DNA of 64,000 bases from Linum tenue (lineage: Eukaryota; Streptophyta; Magnoliopsida; Malpighiales; Linaceae), in NCBI GenBank assembly GCA_946122785.1, contig CAMGYJ010000002.1, positions 71,328,724 through 71,392,723 of the forward strand, in the 5' to 3' direction. Positions 57,601 through 64,000 of this stretch are shown here, one piece after another. Numbering within the stretch: position 1 is the stretch's first letter; every line of letters begins with the position of its first letter. The notes beneath the pieces were generated by a model. It saw nothing but the letters and a program-made list of their open reading frames with translations. It did not search any database and had not been told where the DNA came from. A program made the position numbers and the translations under genes.

Positions 57601-58709
57601 AGTTTTAGAAACTTCTTGTAGTCTTCTCAAATCATATGTATAATTTACGTTCAAAATCTAAAAATGATTATCAAAGAACTCATTATTAGGTTAAAAGAAA
57701 GATAACAGATTCGGTGGAAGAAGAGTAATATGTAAAATTAAAATTCTAAGACTTGAAAGATGGAATCTATTTGATTTATGGAAAAACTAGAATATATTAT
57801 ATGTAAATAATGATAAAACTAAGTTCATTATAGTTTAATTGTTAAAATATTGGCTAGTATTAATGAGATTATGGTGCAATTTCACCGTCCGCTAACTATA
57901 TTATCCATGGTTATTCATTTCTCTTTCGAGACAAAGTGGGTCCCAGAACCCGATGCATTGACTCCGACATTTATCATTCATGGAAAAGAAACATTCAGCA
58001 TGTTCAAGAAAACAGAGGAAATTTTACCAGAAAATGCAGATGGATCAAGGTTGGCAAGGCTAGCAGGGATGGGTCCTTCCAGCTTATTATCGGACGCGTT
58101 GAAATCCTCGAACTTGGCAGTGAATTCAGGCAACCGCCCCGTGAATTCGTTCTGTTCGAGCCTCAAATTGGTAAGCTTGGACAACCCAGCTAGCGACGAA
58201 GGGATTTCCCCTGTAAACTTGTTACCAGACAGGTACAATTTCTTCAGCTTGGTCATTCCTTGAAAAGCATCCGCAGGAATCTCGCCGGAGAATTGGTTGT
58301 TCGACAGGTACAACGCCCTCAACCCGCCAAGTTTCTTGAAATCCGGCAGGGGGCCATCAAACGCATTGTCCATGAGGCTCACAGTTTTCAGCTCCTCGAG
58401 TTCCGCTAGGCTGTCCACGTCGATCTTCCCTCCGAGCCCCATCTTCTCCAGCTGCAGGCCCAAGACCAGTCCTTCGTCGCAGATCACGCCGATCCAATTG
58501 GCACTGTCCCCATCGCACACCACGCTGTTGTCGGCCCAATCGGCGAGGGCCTTGGCGTTGGCCAGGGAGGCCTTGAACTTGAGGAGGCTCTCGGAGTCGG
58601 TGAGCCCCCACGAGGGGACGAGGTGAAGGGAGATGATGAGCAGGAAGAACAACGATTTCTCGACGATATCGTGATTGTTCTTGTTAGTACGTCTATGGCG
58701 AGGAGCCAT
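54689..58709 (-). CDS. LRR receptor-like pseudokinase, LRR-III / pollen receptor-like kinase (PRK) type
   Basis: This is a single-pass membrane receptor. Exons are 58028-58709, 56505-57272 and 54689-55434; the product is 731 aa. The start at 58709 (MAPRHRRTNKNN) puts a signal peptide at about 18-40; an upstream in-frame ATG at 58805 would bury it. Then come the LRR N-cap (WIGVICDEG), about five LRRs (LSNNQFSGEIP, LSGNKFTGEIP), an Ala/Pro/Ser-rich stalk, a transmembrane helix at 300-322, and a kinase-like domain. In it, the Gly loop is GAGCFGSS (403-410) and Lys424 is kept, but the HRD motif is HGH (523-525) and DFG is DYA (543-545). It therefore probably does not catalyse phosphotransfer, as is common in this clade. 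The C-terminus is rich in Gly, Ser and acid residues. PRKs act in pollen tube growth; the expression site here is unknown. Confidence 0.88.
56256..56434. mobile_element. Short LTR-element relic (TRIM-like) in the kinase intron
   Basis: A 25-bp direct repeat containing CAACAACTCGAGTTATTGGG occurs at 56256-56280 and 56410-56434. After the first copy, the sequence CTTGACA is followed by TGGTATCAGAGCCTAG (from 56296), which matches the primer-binding site for initiator tRNA-Met used by plant copia-type and TRIM elements. No coding region is present. The ends are incomplete. Confidence 0.7.
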
Positions 58710-61565
58710 AGTATCGTCTTCCTCGTCGAAGGACGAGGTTGAGTCGTCGATTATGAAGGGCGGAACACGCTGTAAAGGGGCGGCGTGTTCGCCCTTTACT
58801 GGCATGAGGAGCCTTCAACGTGGCGAGGTACCACCGGAGAAGGGATTTTCGTGTTGAGGGGGGTGACGGTGAGGGAAATGGAGGGGGGAGAAGGGAGGTT
58901 GGGGAAGAGAGGAAAAGGTTGGGATGGAATGAGGGGTTTGTCTTTTGAATGTAATGGCATGGGAGAATAAGAATAGCAGGAGAAATGAGAAGAGAAAAGA
59001 GAGAGAGAGAAACAAGGGTGGAAAACAGAAAACAAGGGAGAAAAGAGGGGGTGAATCTATTGTGTTGAGAAATGCGGTTCACCCAAATCTCTCTGTTTAG
59101 TTGTTTTTTGTGGGAGGAAGTTACGGCTCTCCTTTCAAATGTTTTTACGCTCTGATTGTAACTGGATATACTCGTCTTCTTAAAAACTAGCACCGGGCTC
59201 GACCCTTTGGCTGGGAGAGATTAGATCGGGAATATGATATATAATATGAATAGGATAGGTGTTCGTAAATACATACATGTAATGTTTGGCTATGCATCTT
59301 GTGCTTAGAATATAATAAAAAGAGAAAAAATAAGATATAAAAAATTTGTATAATTATTCAATGAGGGAAGAAATACATATAACTATTTTTCTCGTAATCC
59401 TTGAGTAGACGATAAAGTTGAATATCAGAGGTTCTTTCCATAATACATACGTAATCAACCTTAAAAAAGAAAGAAAAGTATTGGTCTTTGATATAATTCA
59501 ATATTCTCATGAAGTGTTTTCCCCAATAGAGAGCATCCGTGGTGCTCATAGTGCGGTTGATGGATGTGAAGTTGCAGGATTTGAAATATATATGAAATTA
59601 TACAAAGTTGTGACTAATAGTTAGTTCGACAATGTATTGTGCACGGGTGATTGCCCAAATGACTCTCAGGTTGCAAATATGACCATCATTGATGTAGTAA
59701 TTTTCCTAAAAAAATATGTATTTATTGATGAAATAAAAATAATAAAGAATAAAGAATAAAGATTTATGAATATATAAGATTACAGTGAAGATAGGTCCAT
59801 GTGGAAAATGACGATTTGCAAACATTTTACCATGGTTTAAGAGATAATCAAAATGAAGTTATGTCTAAAATTGAACAAATGTTGGGACGTTATTTGGCAA
59901 CTTCGTAGGAGTCCTCTTTAATAATATTTTCATTCCCCTAAGTTTGCCATAAGCAATAACAAATACCAAAGTTGGGTTGTTTGGAGGTTGGGATTCTCCA
60001 AATTGATGTATTTAATCAATTTGTGTATTATAATTTGATATATTGGTGAAATGTATGAATTTGAAAAATACATTGTTTGGAGGTTAGATTATGCTTTGTG
60101 ATAAATAAAAAAGTAGAGGGTAAACAATCCTTTGGGCACAATCTCACATTTTGGTAGAGATTGACAATCACTCATTTTGAGTGATTATAGGTGGGCCCAG
60201 AAAAAAGTAATACATGTATTATGTCACAAATTTAACCAAAAAAAGACTTAATCTTGACATTACATGCATTAGCTAAATACATTACTTGAAATCCCAACCT
60301 CCAAACGACCCATTAACTTTAATTGAGCATGAATATATTTATAATATTCATAAGATCATTTACTTAAAGGTTTAACAAATGGTGCAATGAAAGATAATTC
60401 AAGTTGAAATATAAATTGGATGTTGGAGATGCAGTAAAGTAATACTTCCCTAGCAACGATAATAAAAACAACTTAGTAGTTGAATTATGTTGTACTGAAG
60501 TAAGTACATAGACCACAGTTGATTGAGGTTGATTGAGTATTACAACTTCAAATTTAGAAATCAAGGAGTCTTTTAGTACTATTTTGATCAAGGCCCCCTA
60601 ATACACATGAGGTGATAATATGAGATGGATAGAATATCTAAAACAAATAAATAGACTACAAATGACAATAGTAGTCAAAGGACTCAATCTAATAGTTTTA
60701 GGTGTACATTTTTTAACATTTCATGGAAAGGGCATACAGAAAAGTTGAAAGGATGTTTGTCTATGGTGAACTTCGCCAATCAAAACTATGACAATAATTG
60801 CGGATTATAAGTTTTACAGTATGATATAGAAATTCCATACTATAAGTGCATGCATGGGAATTCTTTTCCAAAATGGAAATAAAAATCCAAATTTTAAATT
60901 CCAACAATACCAAAGCCTCCCAAAATACACTAATCTAGATAGCAAGTGTTCCATGTAATTCAATTTTTTTTGTGTGTGTAATATTTCAAATAGATTAGAT
61001 AGTGTATAAAACTTAGTTCTAATAGTCGAATAAAAACATGACATGGTTTGTAATTAATTAATGAACAAATGAGGGGGTTAAAGGGCCTAGTTCCAATTAT
61101 GAGCTCTAGTATGTTTTTGGTTAGTACAACTGTTAATATTCTAAACACTATCTATCACGTATTTTTCTATGAATATCATCTAGTTATTTACAAATGTCTA
61201 ATGAGTCTTAATCATAATAAATTAGTTTATTACGTACTATTAATTTATTTTTCCCTTTTCCTTTGTCTAGCCACGTTTAGGACTTATGTCTGCAATGTTT
61301 AAATTCTTTAACTACCACTAATTTTATGTTGTCAAAGACAGGAATACCTACGAACCATCATCAGTTCATCATGGAAAGAGCGAAACACATTAAAATTACT
61401 TTCCATAGTCTCCATACAGTGACCAAAACAGAAGGATATTTAAGATTGCAACTCGTAAGTTGTAACCTCTTTAACAGAAGGGGGGAAATGACAAGTGTAG
61501 CTTGTAAGTTGTCACAGTATACCCTACAAGAAAAGCTCTGACTCTGTGAAAGAGAGATAATAACA
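58710..61565. other. Kinase 5' flank followed by AT-rich intergenic DNA
   Basis: 58710-59100 is CT-rich on the sense strand and is the probable kinase leader and promoter. From 59160 on the DNA is AT-rich, with a MITE (listed separately) and no acceptable gene. Confidence 0.55.
59974..60311. mobile_element. MITE, copy 2 of the family at 12307-12659
   Basis: It begins GGGTTGTTTGGAGGTTGGGA and ends CCCAACCTCCAAACGACCC. It shares the subterminal blocks AATTGATGTATTTAATCAAT and AAATACATTGTTTGGAG with copy 1. About 338 bp and non-coding. Confidence 0.8.
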
Positions 61566-64000
61566 TCATGGAATGATGCAGTTACGGGGGTCGAATTCAG
61601 CATACCCTACATTAACCATACACAAACCTTCTGGAGGAGCAGGCGGAGCAGTGGCCCTTCGACAGGTAGCATCCATTAGCTTTAGCAGAGCATCATCTTC
61701 TGCGCCAGCAGCTGCCTCCCTTATCGATGTCGCAACAAGAACTCGAACCATCTGTTTCACCCCACCACCAAAAGGTCACGTGGCAGTTCAGGTTTCAAAG
61801 CAAAAGTAAATTACTTGTTGAAGGAATAACAATGGTTAGGCGAATCATGGTAGTGGCTTGAGAAGCTACGAGGTGCGAGGTTAAATGAGCATGGGATCCG
61901 ATTTCGTCCACATCCCTAGGATGGAACATGGCGATTCTATAAAATCGTCTCGAAACTAGCTCACTGGAATGACCCGTGTCATGGACGTAGTAATATGAGG
62001 TCAACATGGGGTGCCATAACCAAATGTGGTGCTAGGTTTGATGCATACCCTGCGCAGGAAGCGATTCGCAACCAGTTCTATACACATAACTGTTCTTCCA
62101 GCTCCAGGATGCTGCAAAAGTGGACATTCCATTGCAAATTAACATCAGAAAGTCAGGAATGTGTTTCGCCAAATCGTCCCATTTCTCGAAGATAAGTTTC
62201 AGAATGGTTGGTGGAAGTAAAATTTGAGAGAAAATCTGGTTAAGAAACATTTACAGGTTGCGGTATAGTGGCTTCTGCAGCTCGAGCATGATACATAAAG
62301 CACTCTGTTGGAGGACCTCTGCAACATAAATATGGATATGTTAGTAATAAAGTATAGCTAACTGCACATTTCACCATTTATAATTGAGGCAACACTTCTA
62401 TACAGGTAAAAATGACTTTCTTTCTTCTTTCATGAAGGTAACATCAACCTTTTCTTTAGCTCTCCCTGCAACTAACTACCCAGTGAAGCTAGTAGCCCAA
62501 AGTTAAATCCTAACCAAACAAGAGATGCTCTGAGCCAAAAAAAGAAAGAAAGGGTAACAAAAAGGTTGACCTGGAGCTCTAATTACAGAATCTATCAAAA
62601 TACTAGTCATGGACTGGTAGATAAAATAAATGCAAAACAATCATTTCATTCGTAAATTACAAAAGCAAAGGGAACTTTCAACATGGCTTACATGCTTCTG
62701 GAAGCCTTTGTGTCACGAGCAAAGATTCTGTAGGACAATAACTTCCCCTCTAGTTGCTGCAGAAGTCTGTTAACCTTGCACACAGTAAATGTACTAGATT
62801 TCTTTGGACCTTGGAGCTCACCGTCATCCCTGACTATTAAGTTGTTATCATCCCCCTCCCATCTGAGCTCATCAGAGACATCTCTTTGCCCTCCATAGTG
62901 TCCATTCTCAGTCAAAATGTTCTCCTCCTCTCCGCATCGCAAGCTGGGCTCTCTGTTTTCACCGCCATTGAAAGGAAAAATATACAAGTACCGCCTCCAT
63001 TTGGCTGAAAAATTGGGATGGAATGAACGTGAAACCTGTGGCAGGTTAACAAAAGGATGTGAAAAGGAATTGGGGTGACGCATTTTACTGGACCGGTATC
63101 CAACATAAATTTTCTACTTTTTTTCTTCTTCTTAATATTGATAAGTCATGATACCTCAGAGATTGATACAGCCCTGAGTTTCCCCGGTGCTGTGCTGTTG
63201 ATAACATCTTCAATGTCCTGAATCCTAATATCCTTCCTCCATGTATCTTACAACAGATGTGAAAAGAATCATGACAATGAGAAAACAGCTTCTACAAAAA
63301 TTTGAACATGATGGAAAGAATTCTGAAGAAACTGTGAAAAAGTCGATGCATAGTGAAGTAGAACATTCATCAATTTCTCTTTTTTTAAATAATGGGACAA
63401 ACTATGTAAAAACTACTCTCATTTCCTCCAATCACTGAACTGAGGAGCTAATTGGTAGACTTTGAGTTTTACCAACAGATAGCTTTTACCAAGTTACATA
63501 GATAATGAGCAAGACACCAATTATAATTGTGGGGCATGGCTTTATGAAACCCGAGAGATGGGAGGGAACCCTATAATGCTACGGCATCTCAAATAACTGC
63601 TAATCAGACAGACACCATAACACAGATCTCTGCCTTGAACTTAAGAGAAAATATGATAGCCTAAGCCAAACAACTAAACTTAAACTAATTGTCTAGAAGT
63701 CGAAGTCGAAAGTCTTAATTGTCTAGAACTGAACCACTTCAAACTACCACCCTCCTACAAATCATCAATATGTATAAATGAGAATGATTTAACTGGCAAG
63801 GCTCGACTAGGTCCTTCGGTATCATTTTATCCAGTACACTAATGATCGGTAAATATGATTCAACCTTAATAGAACAGGTAGAAGTTCTTTCCCCAGCAAC
63901 TATTAGCAACAGATGTTGAGAAGCAGTTAACACGTAAAGGGGATATTTAATAACATACAGAAAGAACAAACTTGCTGAAGAGCGGAGACTCCTTTGTCCG
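61566..64000 (-). CDS. tRNA pseudouridine synthase, TruA family (5' part outside the window)
   Basis: The enzyme isomerises uridine to pseudouridine in tRNA. Six exons are seen: 63959-64000 (cut by the window end), 63155-63246, 62692-63035, 62255-62318, 62049-62111 and 61566-61751. All junctions are GT-AG and join in frame to about 263 codons. The first visible residues, DKGVSALQQVCSF, hold the catalytic Asp of the TruA RTDxGV motif. Then come YTWRKDIRIQDIEDVINS, SEVSRSFHPNFSAKWRRYLY, KLLSYRIFARDTKASRS, TECFMYHARAAEATIP and the conserved C-terminal block TVMCIELVANRFLRRMVRVL with VATSIREAA. A stretch of 55-60 acidic, low-conservation residues after YLYIFPF appears to be an insertion. The C-terminal PPEGLCMVNVGY matches the end of TruA. 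The organelle or nuclear location cannot be told without the N-terminus. Confidence 0.85.

Overview
This window is nuclear DNA of a flowering plant, most likely a eudicot. The genes have many GT-AG introns with T-rich or AT-rich sequence. The gene set is plant-specific: chloroplast biotin carboxylase, cinnamate 4-hydroxylase, an FCS-like zinc finger protein and an LRR-III receptor kinase. The repeats are plant LINE, copia, gypsy, Mutator-like and hAT elements. I cannot name the species from sequence alone.

Layout, left to right. (1) 0.58-9.5 kb: an RNA helicase of the HEN2 type (+, 16 exons, 991 aa), tail to tail with a class II cinnamate 4-hydroxylase, CYP73A (-, 2 exons, 534 aa). (2) 9.7-18.7 kb: gene-free and repeat-rich. 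It holds a 5'-truncated LINE with a 17-bp target duplication, a MITE, a tandem SINE-like block, a deleted hAT element that keeps a transposase dimerisation segment, and a Mutator-like element carrying a gene fragment. (3) 19.2-26.1 kb: the biotin carboxylase subunit of plastid acetyl-CoA carboxylase (+, 16 exons, 533 aa). (4) 26.7-35.2 kb: a copia relic split by a nearly full-length LINE, followed by a second Mutator-like element. (5) 35.2-41.5 kb: a 193-bp tandem duplication with a conserved hairpin, an FLZ zinc-finger gene (-), and a stretch I cannot identify. (6) 41.6-44.8 kb: two decayed LINE fragments and a small hAT-type element just upstream of a PAP29-like phosphatase gene (+, 45.0-46.7 kb). 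(7) 47.3-49.3 kb: a gene for a universal-stress-protein domain plus coiled coil (-), which appears to have lost the usual kinase/U-box end. (8) 50.0-53.75 kb: a Pack-MULE with long inverted repeats and a perfect 9-bp target duplication. It carries pieces of two unrelated genes (a PADRE domain and a secreted Gnk2/DUF26-like protein), and a gypsy fragment sits in its left arm. (9) 54.7-58.7 kb: an LRR receptor-like pseudokinase (-). (10) 61.6-64.0 kb: the 3' part of a TruA-type tRNA pseudouridine synthase (-), cut by the window end.

The genes do not form a pathway; this is ordinary dispersed plant gene order. The most notable content is gene capture and nesting by transposons. Three Mutator-like elements have 9-bp duplications (two perfect, one with a one-base slip), and two of them carry recognisable fragments of host-type genes.
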